This document shows, piece after piece, positions 31,772 through 45,262 of a stretch of 64,000 nucleotides of DNA (its first letter is position 1; each line of letters starts with the position of its first letter). The DNA is taken from NCBI RefSeq assembly GCF_002979475.1, contig NZ_PCOY01000013.1:29379-93378 (forward strand), written 5' to 3'. This stretch comes from Microbacterium sp. MYb62. Its GTDB lineage: Bacteria; Actinomycetota; Actinomycetes; Actinomycetales; Microbacteriaceae. The position numbers were made by a program, and so were the translations under genes. The notes under the pieces were generated by a model. The model had not been told where the DNA came from. It ran no database searches and saw only the letters and a list, made by a program, of their open reading frames with translations.

Positions 31772-32571
31772 GCCGTGTCGAACAGGCGATCGAGCGCGCC
31801 CAGTCAGCCGGGCGCAGCGCCTTCATCGGCTATCTGCCCGTCGGTTTCCCCGACCTCGAGACGAGCATCCAGGCGGCCATCGCCCTGGCCGAGAACGGCG
31901 TCGACATCATCGAGCTGGGGCCGCCGTACAGCGACCCGGTGATGGATGGCGCGATCATCCAGGAAGCGACCACCAAGGCGCTGGCCGCGGGCTTCCGGAT
32001 GGCCGATCTCTTCACGGCGATCCGAGCGATCACGGCCGCGACCGATGTGCCCGTGCTCGTGATGACCTACTGGAACCCGGTCCTGCAGTACGGCGTCGAC
32101 CGCTACGCCGACGACCTTCTCGCTGCCGGCGGCGCGGGGCTCATCACGCCGGACATCACCCCCGACGCGGCAGAGGAGTGGATCGCCGCCAGCGAGCGGA
32201 CCGGACTCGACCGCGTCTTCCTCGCAGCTCCCACCTCCTCCGACGAGCGTCTCGATCTGGTCGTGAAGTCCTCCACCGGATTCGTCTACACCGTCTCGAC
32301 CATGGGCATCACGGGGGAGCGCGCGGAACTCGATCGCGCCGCCCGCACCCTGGTCGGCCGGCTGCGCGAGCACGGCGCCCGCCGCGCCTGCGTGGGCATC
32401 GGCATCTCCACCGCCGCGCAGATCGCCGGCGTCTCCGAGTATGCCGACGGCGCGATCGTCGGAACCGCGCTGGTCCGCGCCCTTCGCGACGGCGGCGTAC
32501 CCGCCCTCGCCGAAGTCACCCGAAACCTGGCCTCCGGCACCGCGTCGGCACGCCCCGATACCGAGAACTAG
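31768..32571 (+). CDS. trpA: Tryptophan synthase alpha chain
   Basis: TrpA, 267 aa, cleaves indole glycerol phosphate to indole for TrpB. Catalytic Glu lies in [15 protein letters not shown] near 49, and catalytic Asp in the [14 protein letters not shown] region; [15 protein letters not shown] is the phosphate loop. The TAG stop at 32569 starts the TAGAAT -10 of lgt. Overlaps the trpB stop, so trpC-B-A are coupled. trpE, trpG and trpD are not in the window. Confidence 0.97.
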   Translation: MSRVEQAIERAQSAGRSAFIGYLPVGFPDLETSIQAAIALAENGVDIIELGPPYSDPVMDGAIIQEATTKALAAGFRMADLFTAIRAITAATDVPVLVMTYWNPVLQYGVDRYADDLLAAGGAGLITPDITPDAAEEWIAASERTGLDRVFLAAPTSSDERLDLVVKSSTGFVYTVSTMGITGERAELDRAARTLVGRLREHGARRACVGIGISTAAQIAGVSEYADGAIVGTALVRALRDGGVPALAEVTRNLASGTASARPDTEN

Positions 32572-32574
32572 AAT
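32569..32574 (+). promoter_or_regulatory. Predicted -10 for lgt, overlapping the trpA stop
   Basis: TAGAAT, whose first three bases are the trpA stop, ends 8 nt before the lgt ATG (32582). Spacing predicts a leaderless or nearly leaderless lgt mRNA. Confidence 0.5.
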
Positions 32575-32581
32575 CGCACTC

Positions 32582-33628
32582 ATGTCACTCGCGCTCCCCA
32601 GCACCTTCACGAATGTGCTCGCCAGCATTCCGAGCCCCCCGGTCTCCTACTACGACTTCGGGGTCGTCCGGATCCACTTCTACGCGCTGTGCATCATCGC
32701 GGGCATCGTCGCAGCGACACTGCTGACGAACCGCCGCCTCACGAAGCGCGGGGCGGAGCCGTGGGTCGTGATCGACATCTCGATCCTCGCCGTCCCGTTG
32801 GCGATCATCGGAGCGCGCATCTTCCACGTGCTCACGCACCCGAACGACTACTTCGGTGAGGGCCTGAACACCTGGAACCCGTTCCTGCCCGGCTCGGTCT
32901 GGGCGGTCTGGGAGGGCGGCATCGCGATCTTCGGTGCGCTCATCGGCGGTGCCGTCGGCGCGTATCTCGGATGCCGCTGGACCGGCATCCGCTTCTGGAC
33001 CTTCGCGGATGCGCTCGCACCGGGACTGCTCCTCGCGCAGGCGATGGGACGCTTCGGCAACTGGTTCAACCACGAGCTCTTCGGTCTGCCGACCGACCTC
33101 CCGTGGGGCCTCGAGATCCCGACGACCTACCCGTGGAACGGTCAGCCCAACAGCGCGTTCCCCCCGGGACTCCCCGAGGGCACGCTGTTCCACCCGACCT
33201 TCCTCTACGAGGTGCTCTGGAACGGTCTCGGCGTCATCGTCCTCCTCTGGCTCGGCCGCAAGCTCTTCTTCCAGTGGGGCCGCCTGTTCGCGATCTACCT
33301 GATCTGGTACAGCGCGGGACGCGTCGTCTGGGAGTCGATCCGCATCGACCCGAGCGAGATCATCCTGGGGCTGCGCAGCAACGTCCTCGCGGCGATCATC
33401 GGCATCCTCGTGGGACTGGCGATCCTCATCGTGCAGACACGGCGCCACCCCGGTCTCGAGCCGTCGCCTTACCAGCCCGGTCGCGAACGGGCGGATGCGG
33501 ACGCTGATGTACAATCGCAGAACAATCCCTCTGACTTCGTGGATGTGAGCGAGCCTCCGACCGACGAAGTCACCGCAGGAGCCACGGCCACAAGCACCGC
33601 TCCCACGAGCGAGGACGGCTCCCGATAA
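32582..33628 (+). CDS. lgt: Prolipoprotein diacylglyceryl transferase
   Basis: Lgt, 348 aa, inner-membrane enzyme that moves diacylglycerol from phosphatidylglycerol to the lipobox Cys of prolipoproteins. About seven transmembrane segments are visible, with the family signature GRFGNWFNHELFG near 156-168 and the WEGGIAIFGALIG segment near 106. The last 60 residues are a hydrophilic, Thr/Ser/acidic tail common in actinobacteria. The ATG at 32582 is supported by the -10 eight bases upstream. The order trpA-lgt-gltB is conserved in relatives. It would serve lipoproteins such as the one at 62814. Confidence 0.96.
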   Translation: MSLALPSTFTNVLASIPSPPVSYYDFGVVRIHFYALCIIAGIVAATLLTNRRLTKRGAEPWVVIDISILAVPLAIIGARIFHVLTHPNDYFGEGLNTWNPFLPGSVWAVWEGGIAIFGALIGGAVGAYLGCRWTGIRFWTFADALAPGLLLAQAMGRFGNWFNHELFGLPTDLPWGLEIPTTYPWNGQPNSAFPPGLPEGTLFHPTFLYEVLWNGLGVIVLLWLGRKLFFQWGRLFAIYLIWYSAGRVVWESIRIDPSEIILGLRSNVLAAIIGILVGLAILIVQTRRHPGLEPSPYQPGRERADADADVQSQNNPSDFVDVSEPPTDEVTAGATATSTAPTSEDGSR

Positions 33629-33643
33629 CGCCATCTCGTGGCG
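33629..33643 (+). terminator. Hairpin between lgt and gltB
   Basis: CGCCA (33629-33633) and TGGCG (33639-33643) pair across a 5-nt loop; TCC/GGA outside can extend it with a bulge. It lies immediately after the lgt stop. Weak terminator candidate. Confidence 0.3.
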
Positions 33644-33717
33644 GGAGAACCATTGCACTGAACGAGCGGGCCGACGTCGTCCCCGGGTTTCATCTGAAGA
33701 TCTGAGGACGGTAACTG

Positions 33718-38287
<4,570 letters not shown>

Positions 38288-38295
<8 letters not shown>

Positions 38296-39754
38296 CCCCA
38301 AAGGCTTTCTGAAGGTGACCGAGCGGGAGCTTCCCGCACGACGTCCGGTGCCTGTGCGCATCATGGACTGGAAAGAGGTCTATGAGCCCGGCGACAAGCA
38401 GGTGCTGCGCCGTCAGGCCGGGCGCTGCATGGACTGCGGCGTGCCGTTCTGCCACCAGGGGTGCCCGCTCGGCAACCTGATCCCGGAGTGGAACGATCTG
38501 ACCTGGCGGGGCGAGGGACGTGCCGCGATCGAGCGTCTGCACGCCACCAACAACTTCCCGGAGTTCACCGGCCGCCTGTGCCCCGCGCCGTGCGAGAGCT
38601 CGTGCGTGCTGGGCATCAACCAGCCGGCCGTGACGATCAAGCAGATCGAGGTCTCGATCATCGACGAGGCGTTCGCGAAGGGCTGGGTCGAGCCGGAGCC
38701 GCCGGAGCGCTTGACGGGCAAGACGGTCGCGGTCGTCGGATCGGGACCCGCGGGTCTCGCCGCCGCGCAGCAGCTCACCCGTGCCGGGCACACCGTCGCG
38801 GTCTTCGAGCGCGACGACCGCATCGGCGGCCTGCTCCGCTACGGCATCCCGGACTTCAAGATGGAGAAGACCCAGCTCGAGTCCCGTCTCCGGCAGATGC
38901 AGGAGGAGGGCACACGCTTCCGTGCGGGTGTCGAGATCGGCAAGGACATCTCCTGGCCCGACCTGCGTGCGCGCTACGACGCGGTCGTCATCGCCACCGG
39001 ATCCACGGTGCCGCGCGACCTCGCGATTCCCGGACGCGACCTCGACGGCGTGCACTTCGCCATGGAGTATCTGGTGGAGTCGAACCATGTCGTCGCAGGG
39101 GACAAGGTTCCCGACCAGATCAGCGCCGAGGGCAAGCACGTCATCGTGATCGGCGGCGGCGACACCGGTGCGGACTGCATCGGCACCGCTCATCGCCAGG
39201 GCGCGCTCAGCGTCACCAACCTCGCGATCGGCACACAGCCCGGCGACACCCGCCCCGACCACCAGCCGTGGCCGATGATGCCGACTCTCTTCGAGGTGTC
39301 ATCCGCACACGAAGAGGGCGGCGAGCGGGTCTTCCTGGCGTCGACCGTCGAGTTCCTCGGAAACGACGTCGGCGAGGTGCGTGCGCTCCGCGTCGCCGAG
39401 ACCGAGTACATCGACGGACGCCGCGTGCCCAAGAGCGGCACCGAGCGGGAGATCCCGGCCGACCTCATCCTGATCGCGATGGGGTTCACGGGTCCCGACC
39501 AGGGCGGTTACACCGAGGACACGCTTCCTCAGGTGACCGACCGCGGATCCTTCCGCCGCGACTCCTCGTACGAGTCGACGGTGCCTGGCGTGTTCGTGGC
39601 CGGCGACGCCGGTCGTGGACAGTCGCTCATCGTCTGGGCCATCGCCGAGGGGCGCGCAGCTGCCGCGAACGTCGACCGGTTCCTGATGGGCACCACCGTT
39701 CTTCCCGAGCCGGTGCGTCCGAGCGATGTCGCGATCGGTCTCCAGCCCGCGTAG
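38288..39754 (+). CDS. gltD: Glutamate synthase small subunit
   Basis: GOGAT beta subunit, 488 aa, oxidises NADPH and passes electrons through FAD and Fe-S centres to GltB. The N-terminal domain has two Cys groups for [4Fe-4S] clusters ([16 protein letters not shown] and CPAPCESSC); [13 protein letters not shown] binds FAD and [11 protein letters not shown] binds NADPH. The GTG at 38288 overlaps the gltB end. The TAG stop forms the first half of a TAGGCT that may be the pyk -10. Confidence 0.97.
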
Positions 39755-39757
39755 GCT
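39752..39757 (+). promoter_or_regulatory. Predicted -10 for pyk, overlapping the gltD stop
   Basis: TAGGCT begins with the gltD stop codon; the start site would be near 39764 and the leader about 48 nt. A second candidate, TACCCT (39796-39801), is closer to the start codon. Confidence 0.35.
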
Positions 39758-39811
39758 GAGGCCGGCACCGTCGCCTGATTTACATCCCCCATTTCTACCC
39801 TGGAGTATCTG

Positions 39812-41260
39812 TTGAGACGCGCGAAAATCGTCGCCACCTTGGGCCCCGCCACCTCCACCTACGAGACGGTGCGCGCACTGATCGATGCGGGGGTGGATGT
39901 CGCGCGACTGAACCTCAGCCACGGCGACTACTCCGTGCATGAGAACAACTACGCCAACGTGCGTCGTGCTGCCGAGGATGCCGGTCGCCCGGTCGCCATC
40001 CTCGTCGACCTGCAGGGTCCGAAGATCCGCCTCGGCAAGTTCGAAGGCGGCCCGTACGAGCTCGCCAAGGGCGACATCTTCAAGATCACCACCGAAGACA
40101 TCCTCGGCAACAAGGACATCTCCGGAACGACCTTCAAGGGTCTGCCGCAGGACGTCAAGCCCGGTGACTTCCTCCTGATCGACGACGGCAAGGTCCGCGT
40201 CGAGGTCGTCGAGACCGACGGCGTCACCGTCACCACCAAGGTCATCGTCGCCGGCGCCGTCTCCAACAACAAGGGCATCAACCTGCCTGGCGTCGCCGTC
40301 AACGTCCCCGCACTGAGCGAGAAGGACGAGGACGACCTCCGCTGGGGCCTGCGCATCGGTGCCGACCTGATCGCCCTGTCGTTCGTGCGCAACGCATCCG
40401 ACGTCACCCGCGTGCACGAGATCATGGCCGAAGAGGGCGTGAAGGTCCCGGTGATCGCGAAGGTGGAGAAGCCGCAGGCCGTCGACGCCCTCGAGGAGAT
40501 CGTCGACGCGTTCGATGCGATCATGGTCGCCCGTGGCGACCTGGGCGTCGAGCTGCCGCTCGAGGCGGTGCCGATCGTGCAGAAGCGCGCGGTGGAGATC
40601 GCCCGTCGCATGGCGAAGCCCGTCATCGTCGCGACGCAGATGCTCGAATCGATGATCAACAGCCCCGTGCCGACGCGTGCCGAAACCTCGGATGTCGCGA
40701 ATGCGGTGCTCGACGGCGCAGATGCGGTGATGCTCTCGGGCGAGACCAGCGTCGGCGACTACCCCGTCGTGGTCGTCGAGACCATGGCCCGCATCATCGA
40801 GTCGACCGAGGAGCACGGCCTGGAGCGCATCGCGCCGCTCACGACCAAGCCCCGCACCCAGGGTGGAGCGATCACCCTCGCCGCCCTGGAGGTCGCCGAG
40901 TTCGTCGACGCCAAGTTCCTCTGCGTGTTCACGCAGTCGGGCGACTCCGCTCGTCGTCTCTCGCGTCTGCGCTCGCGCATCCCGATGATCGCCTTCACGC
41001 CGGAGCCCGGCATCCGTCGTCGGATGGCGCTCACGTGGGGCATCCGCTCGACCCTGGTCGACATGGTCCAGCACACCGACCTGATGTATCACCAGGTCGA
41101 TGAGTATCTGCTCGGCAACGGACTCGCCGCCGAAGGGGACAAGGTCGTCGTGATCTCCGGTTCCCCTCCCGGAATCGTCGGATCGACGAACGACCTTCGC
41201 GTGCACAAGGTCGGCGATGCGATCCGCGGCGCAGCACCGATCTACAAGGCCGGCGTCTGA
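39812..41260 (+). CDS. pyk: Pyruvate kinase
   Basis: Pyruvate kinase, 482 aa, makes pyruvate and ATP from PEP and ADP. RRAKIVATLGPA opens the barrel; the LVDLQGPKIRLG, KVEKPQAVDALEEI and MVARGDLGVELP blocks supply substrate, metal and catalytic Lys sites, and TQMLESM and the C-terminal allosteric domain complete it. The start is an uncommon TTG at 39812, supported by TGGAG upstream and by the family N-terminus beginning exactly there. A strong terminator follows. Confidence 0.97.
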   Translation: MRRAKIVATLGPATSTYETVRALIDAGVDVARLNLSHGDYSVHENNYANVRRAAEDAGRPVAILVDLQGPKIRLGKFEGGPYELAKGDIFKITTEDILGNKDISGTTFKGLPQDVKPGDFLLIDDGKVRVEVVETDGVTVTTKVIVAGAVSNNKGINLPGVAVNVPALSEKDEDDLRWGLRIGADLIALSFVRNASDVTRVHEIMAEEGVKVPVIAKVEKPQAVDALEEIVDAFDAIMVARGDLGVELPLEAVPIVQKRAVEIARRMAKPVIVATQMLESMINSPVPTRAETSDVANAVLDGADAVMLSGETSVGDYPVVVVETMARIIESTEEHGLERIAPLTTKPRTQGGAITLAALEVAEFVDAKFLCVFTQSGDSARRLSRLRSRIPMIAFTPEPGIRRRMALTWGIRSTLVDMVQHTDLMYHQVDEYLLGNGLAAEGDKVVVISGSPPGIVGSTNDLRVHKVGDAIRGAAPIYKAGV

Positions 41261-41274
41261 CACGCAGCGTACAG

Positions 41275-41302
41275 AGGGGGTGGGACTTCGGTCTCGCCCC
41301 CT
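41275..41302 (+). terminator. Intrinsic-type terminator after pyk
   Basis: AGGGGGTGGGAC (41275-41286), a TTCG tetraloop, then GTCTCGCCCCCT (41291-41302). As RNA all 12 pairs form, two as G-U wobbles, closed by the very stable UUCG loop. Begins 14 bases after the pyk stop. Confidence 0.8.
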
Positions 41303-41369
41303 TCGTCGTGCCGATCCGGTAGTTTTCACCCATGCGTTCACACCGTCGTCCGAGGAGCACGTCATCGGC

Positions 41370-42026
41370 GTGCTGAGGAAAGCGGGATGGTGGATCGCCG
41401 ACTACGCCTACGCGGGGTACTGGCAGCTTCGGGCGTTGTTCGACCGCACCGACCCCGCATCCTTCACTTCGGGGGGCGCCATGCACATCGTGGTCCTGCC
41501 CGGCGTGTATGAGACCTGGAAGTTCCTGCAGCCGCTCGTCGTCGCCCTGCATGCCCGCGGACATCCGGTTCACGTCGTCGACACGCTGCACCGGAATCAG
41601 CGTCCCGTGGTCGACATGGCTCACAGTGTCGCGGAGTTCCTCGAAGCGCACGATCTCACCGACGTGATCCTGGTGGCGCACAGCAAGGGCGGTCTCGCGG
41701 GAAAGGTCGTCATGACCGGCCCGGCGGCCGCGCGAGTGCGTGCGATGCTCGCGATCGCGACGCCTTTCGGCGGGTCGCGCTACGCCCGTCTGATGCTCTC
41801 CCGCACGCTCCGCGAGTTCTCCCCGGACGATCCCGCGATCGTGAGCCTCGCTCAGCAGCTGACGGTCAACGAGCGCATCGTGTCGGTCTACGCCGCGTTC
41901 GACCCGCACATCCCCGAGGGCAGTGAACTGGCCGGCGCGAAGAACGTCCGTCTCGACACCGGCGGGCATTTCCGGATCCTCGCGCATCCGCGCGTCCTCG
42001 CCGAGCTGGCGGTGCTCGCCGAATGA
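41370..42026 (+). CDS. Alpha/beta-hydrolase (lipase-like)
   Basis: 218-aa alpha/beta-hydrolase. The nucleophile elbow reads AHSKGG (Gly to Ala at the first position), the oxyanion strand is HIVVLPGVYE, the Asp is likely in AFDPHIPEG and the catalytic His in TGGHFRIL near the end. No signal peptide, so cytoplasmic. The frame is open further upstream, but GTG 41370 with GAGGAGC before it is the first start that gives a compact protein. The pyk terminator separates it from upstream genes. It converges on the secreted lipase gene with four bases between. Substrate unknown. Confidence 0.75.
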   Translation: MLRKAGWWIADYAYAGYWQLRALFDRTDPASFTSGGAMHIVVLPGVYETWKFLQPLVVALHARGHPVHVVDTLHRNQRPVVDMAHSVAEFLEAHDLTDVILVAHSKGGLAGKVVMTGPAAARVRAMLAIATPFGGSRYARLMLSRTLREFSPDDPAIVSLAQQLTVNERIVSVYAAFDPHIPEGSELAGAKNVRLDTGGHFRILAHPRVLAELAVLAE

Positions 42027-42030
42027 CGGA

Positions 42031-43290
42031 TCACCGGCAGCCGTCCGCCGGAGGGCGCTCTCCGTGGAGCGTCGGGAGCCAGAGGAGCAGGTCGGGCAGC
42101 GCGGCGTAGGCGGCGAGGCCGTGCGTGACCCCGGGGTAGCGGCGGAAGGTCACGTCCGCCTTCTGCGAGCAGAGCAGGTTCACGTAGCCCTCGGTGGCGC
42201 TCGGCAGCACGAGTTCGTCGGCCTCGCCCTGCCCGACGAAGACGGGTACCGTGATCGGGCTGTGCCCTGCGCTGTTCTCCTGGAGCAGCGTCTGCCAGGG
42301 TTCGGTGGTGGCCGGGTCACTCGTCACGTACCCGCCGACGAGCGGATCGGCGATCGCGTGCAGCTCTTCGTTCTGCGTGAGCAGGCACAGCGCCGCCATA
42401 TCGGGTGTGGCCGAGAGCCCCGCGGGGGTGAGGATTCCGGTGATCTCGGCAGACGTGTACCGATCCGCGTAGGCCGCTTCGTATGCCGGGATCGCGAAGG
42501 AGGCGATCGTGACGCCGGAGAGATTCACGATGTCGTCGGTCATCAGCGCGTTCAGGTTCGCCGCAGGTGCGGCCACGGCGACGCCCTCCAGTTTCAGCTC
42601 CGGCGCGTACACGGATGCGCGCTCGGCGGCGAAGAGAGCGGCCTGCCCGCCCTGGGAATGCCCCCACAGCACCACCCGCTCGCTCACCTCGGCCGCGTCG
42701 ATGTGCCGTGCGGCACGCACCACGTCGAGCACGCTGTGGGATTCGGGGATGCCGAGCAGGTAAGACGAAGGACCGTCGACGCCGAGCCCCGGATAGTCGG
42801 TCGCGGCGATGGCATACCCCTCGGCGAGCAGCTCGTGCATGCCTTCGATGTATTCGAACGGATCCAATCCGAGGGAGGGAGCGCATCGGGGCGCCGCGCC
42901 GGTGGTCGGGTGCGCCCAGGAGACGACGGCGCGACCTTCGTCGGGTGCCGGTGTGTCCGGGACGATCACGACGCCCGACACGGCGATGTCCTCGTCCGCC
43001 AGATCGCGCGAGTGATAGATCACCCGCCATGCCTTGGTGCCGACCGGAGCGCTCGCGATCGGCTGAAGGCGGATGATCGATCCCGGTTCCCCCGTGGGGA
43101 GGGGAGCGGGGAGCGCATAGAACGCCGGGTCCGTTCGCACATCGTCCTGCTCGGCGCTGGTCCTGCGCGCCACTTCGACGGCGAGGAGGGCGAGTGCTGC
43201 GACGAGGACGGCGGCGATGACGAGCAGGGCGCGTCGACGGCGCCGCGGGCGCCGGGCGTGTGCCGCCGGCGGTGCGTCGCCGTTGTGCAT
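42031..43290 (-). CDS. Secretory lipase-like alpha/beta-hydrolase
   Basis: 419-aa protein with a basic N-terminus (RRPRRRRR) and a single hydrophobic helix (about 20-40), so exported or membrane-anchored. The rest matches the LIP-type secretory lipases: WAHPTTGAAPRCAPS, DYPGLGVDG, the nucleophile elbow WGHSQGGQAA and a C-terminal GVTHGLAAYA with the catalytic His. Esters or triacylglycerols are probable substrates. The ATG at 43290 has TAGACA ending 7 nt upstream, an imperfect leaderless -10. Transcribed toward the hydrolase at 41370. Confidence 0.85.
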   Translation of the reverse strand: MHNGDAPPAAHARRPRRRRRALLVIAAVLVAALALLAVEVARRTSAEQDDVRTDPAFYALPAPLPTGEPGSIIRLQPIASAPVGTKAWRVIYHSRDLADEDIAVSGVVIVPDTPAPDEGRAVVSWAHPTTGAAPRCAPSLGLDPFEYIEGMHELLAEGYAIAATDYPGLGVDGPSSYLLGIPESHSVLDVVRAARHIDAAEVSERVVLWGHSQGGQAALFAAERASVYAPELKLEGVAVAAPAANLNALMTDDIVNLSGVTIASFAIPAYEAAYADRYTSAEITGILTPAGLSATPDMAALCLLTQNEELHAIADPLVGGYVTSDPATTEPWQTLLQENSAGHSPITVPVFVGQGEADELVLPSATEGYVNLLCSQKADVTFRRYPGVTHGLAAYAALPDLLLWLPTLHGERPPADGCR

Positions 43291-43351
43291 AAGGACTGTC
43301 TAGTGCACGCGCACCCGTCTGCGGGAGGGCTTCCTCGCGCAGAACGAGGCG

Positions 43352-44161
43352 TCAGCAGGGCCGCGTGCCGCCCATGCCGTTGTCGCATACGGACACGCCG
43401 TTGTTGTTGCCGTCGCCCACCTGCCCTCCCGGGGGCGGGCCCGAGGGCTTGGAGCCGCCCGACGACGACGGGTTCGAGCTTCCCTTGTCGCCCGTGCCAC
43501 CGTCGTTGTTCGACCGGGCCTGCCGACGTGCGGCTTCCTCTGCAGCCCTCTGGCGCTCGGCCTCCTCCGCAGCGAGTCGGGCGGCCTCCTGTTCCGCGGC
43601 GATGCGCGCAGCCTCGATCTCCGCCGCGATACGCGCTGTCTCCGCGACCTGGAAGGCGGCGAAGTCCGCCGCGAGCACAGCCACATGCTCGTTCAACGTC
43701 TCGATGGCCGTGTCAGCGACCTTCGACGAGGCGACGATGTCCGCAGCCTCATCGCGTGCGTCGCACGTCGTCGGAATGACGATGTCGTCGAGCGCCGTGC
43801 GTGCGTCCGTCACCGCCGTTGTCAGCTCTGCGGCGCTCGGGCGTGCGGCAACGGCGGGGGCCGTCTCCGTGGCCTGAACGGCGTCCGCGCCCCCACGATC
43901 GGCATACGCCGCACTCGTCCAGCCATCGGTGTCGGGCAGATCGAGCACCTGGACGGCGGCGAGGGCCTCGTCAGCGGCAGACAACGAGCCCCCCGCCGCC
44001 GCCGTGGTCGTCGCGGCGCGCTCGGTCGACACGGTGCACAGGCGCTCCGTCTCTGCGGCCTCTGCGCTCGCGACACCGGCCGCGGTGATCGCCACCGCGG
44101 TGAGGACGACCGCGGTGGCGCCCGCGATGAGAAGTGCGGTTCTCCGCTTCTTGGTGAGCAT
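43352..44161 (-). CDS. Secreted Ala/Glu-rich coiled-coil protein with Cys tail
   Basis: 269-aa unrecognised protein. A signal peptide is clear (KKRRTALLIAGATAVVL, cleavage near the AEA at about 35). The mature part is Ala/Thr-rich and helical; residues about 170-215 are a charged Ala/Glu/Arg heptad-like coil. A Gly/Ser/Pro-rich linker then leads to a short C-terminal module with two Cys (CDNGMGGTRPC). Probably cell-surface or secreted. It lies 61 bases upstream of the lipase on the same strand and might be cotranscribed with it. No catalytic motif. Confidence 0.75.
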   Translation of the reverse strand: MLTKKRRTALLIAGATAVVLTAVAITAAGVASAEAAETERLCTVSTERAATTTAAAGGSLSAADEALAAVQVLDLPDTDGWTSAAYADRGGADAVQATETAPAVAARPSAAELTTAVTDARTALDDIVIPTTCDARDEAADIVASSKVADTAIETLNEHVAVLAADFAAFQVAETARIAAEIEAARIAAEQEAARLAAEEAERQRAAEEAARRQARSNNDGGTGDKGSSNPSSSGGSKPSGPPPGGQVGDGNNNGVSVCDNGMGGTRPC

Positions 44162-44452
44162 CGGGGTCCGATCTTCACTGCGCCAGGGCGCAGAGGGGGA
44201 AGGTCAGCTTTCGCTGAGACAGGAGGGGACGGATCCACGTTAGCGGGGCGGCCGGGGCTCAGAACGCTCCGCACGCCGGCCGATTCCTCCCGAGACAGGT
44301 TCGACGATTCGCAGAGCGCATGTCTCCGGACGACGAGGTCCCGACGAGCCTTCTTGTTCGACGTCGCACGGGAGCCGTCGAGGGGGCCGGCCGCCGAGAG
44401 CACGGCGGAACCCGTGCACACCGCGGTGATCAGCGGGTCTCGATTCAGGTTC
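44162..44452. other. Intergenic region between the secreted protein and tRNA-Leu
   Basis: About 290 bases. It contains a minus-strand TAACGT (44237-44242) that may be a -10 for the secreted-protein gene, and a 5-bp hairpin TCAGC/GCTGA (44204-44217) in its leader. I see no credible gene; open frames here are codon-usage shadows. Confidence 0.4.
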
Positions 44453-44538
44453 TGGTGCCGGCGGTGGGACTCGAACCCACACGCCCTTTCGGACAAAGCA
44501 TTTTGAGTGCTCCGCGTCTGCCATTCCGCCACGCCGGC
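44453..44538 (-). tRNA. tRNA-Leu (anticodon CAA)
   Basis: On the minus strand, acceptor stem GCCGGCG pairs with CGCCGGC, followed by discriminator A and an encoded CCA (44455-44453). The anticodon loop is CUCAAAA with anticodon CAA at 44505-44503, reading UUG. A long variable arm (TGTCCGAAAGGGCGT) marks a class II tRNA, and the T loop is TTCGAGT in the stem GTGGG/CCCAC. UUG is a rare codon in this GC-rich genome. Confidence 0.97.
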
Positions 44539-44627
44539 TCGTGTGTCGCGTCTACGACTTTAGCGCAGGGGAGAGGACGCGATCATCCGGGCCGACGGCG
44601 CACGGCCTGCAGACAGGGGCACTCCAC

Positions 44628-44633
44628 TAGGAT
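44628..44633 (+). promoter_or_regulatory. Predicted -10 for leaderless pdtaR mRNA
   Basis: TAGGAT ends 7 nt before the GTG at 44640; no Shine-Dalgarno is present, so transcription probably starts at the start codon. Confidence 0.55.
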
Positions 44634-44639
44634 GGTTGT

Positions 44640-45260
44640 GTGACAGAGCAAGAAGAGCAGGCTGAGCAGCCCACGTCATCCGCACCCCGACGCGTCGTCG
44701 TCGCCGAAGATGAGTCGCTGATCCGTCTCGACATCGTCGAGATCCTCCGCGACAACGGCTTCGATGTCGTCGGTGAGGCCGGTGATGGAGAGACCGCGGT
44801 CGCTCTGGCGACCGAGCTGCGCCCCGACCTGGTCATCATGGACGTCAAGATGCCTCAGCTCGACGGCATCAGCGCCGCGGAGAAGCTGCACAAGGGCAAC
44901 ATCGCACCGGTGGTTCTCCTCACGGCGTTCAGCCAGAAGGAGCTCGTCGAGCGTGCGAGCGAGGCCGGTGCGCTCGCGTACGTCGTGAAGCCTTTCACGC
45001 CGAACGACCTCCTGCCGGCGATCGAGATCGCGCTGGCCCGCCACGAGCAGATCATCACGCTCGAGGCCGAGGTCGCCGACATGGTCGAGCGCTTCGAGAC
45101 CCGCAAGCTCGTCGACCGGGCGAAGGGCCTGCTCAACGAGAAGATGGGCCTCAGCGAGCCCGAGGCGTTCCGTTGGATCCAGAAGGCGTCCATGGACCGC
45201 CGTCTGACGATGCAGGATGTCGCCAAGGCGATCATCGAGCAGCTCGCCCCCAAGAAGTAG
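44640..45260 (+). CDS. pdtaR: ANTAR-domain response regulator (PdtaR-like)
   Basis: 206-aa two-domain regulator. Residues 17-135 form a receiver domain with acidic pocket (E23, D24), phospho-acceptor D68 in VIMDVKMP and switch Lys in VVKPFT. Residues about 138-200 are the ANTAR RNA-binding domain (RAKGLLNEKMGLSEPEAFRWIQKASMD). In mycobacteria PdtaR, activated by histidine kinase PdtaS, causes antitermination by binding paired hairpins in mRNAs. The location upstream of polA is conserved. The cognate kinase gene is not in the window. GTG start chosen with the leaderless promoter. Confidence 0.93.
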   Translation: MTEQEEQAEQPTSSAPRRVVVAEDESLIRLDIVEILRDNGFDVVGEAGDGETAVALATELRPDLVIMDVKMPQLDGISAAEKLHKGNIAPVVLLTAFSQKELVERASEAGALAYVVKPFTPNDLLPAIEIALARHEQIITLEAEVADMVERFETRKLVDRAKGLLNEKMGLSEPEAFRWIQKASMDRRLTMQDVAKAIIEQLAPKK

Positions 45261-45262
45261 CG

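Noticed and set aside
41923..43779. 618-codon plus-strand frame over the lipase and secreted protein
   Set aside because: The minus-strand genes have signal peptides and catalytic motifs; the plus frame is repetitive Arg/Gly/Asp sequence.
44453..44538. tRNA-Leu as an integration site
   Set aside because: No integrase, no repeated tRNA 3' end, and the flanking genes look like conserved chromosome.
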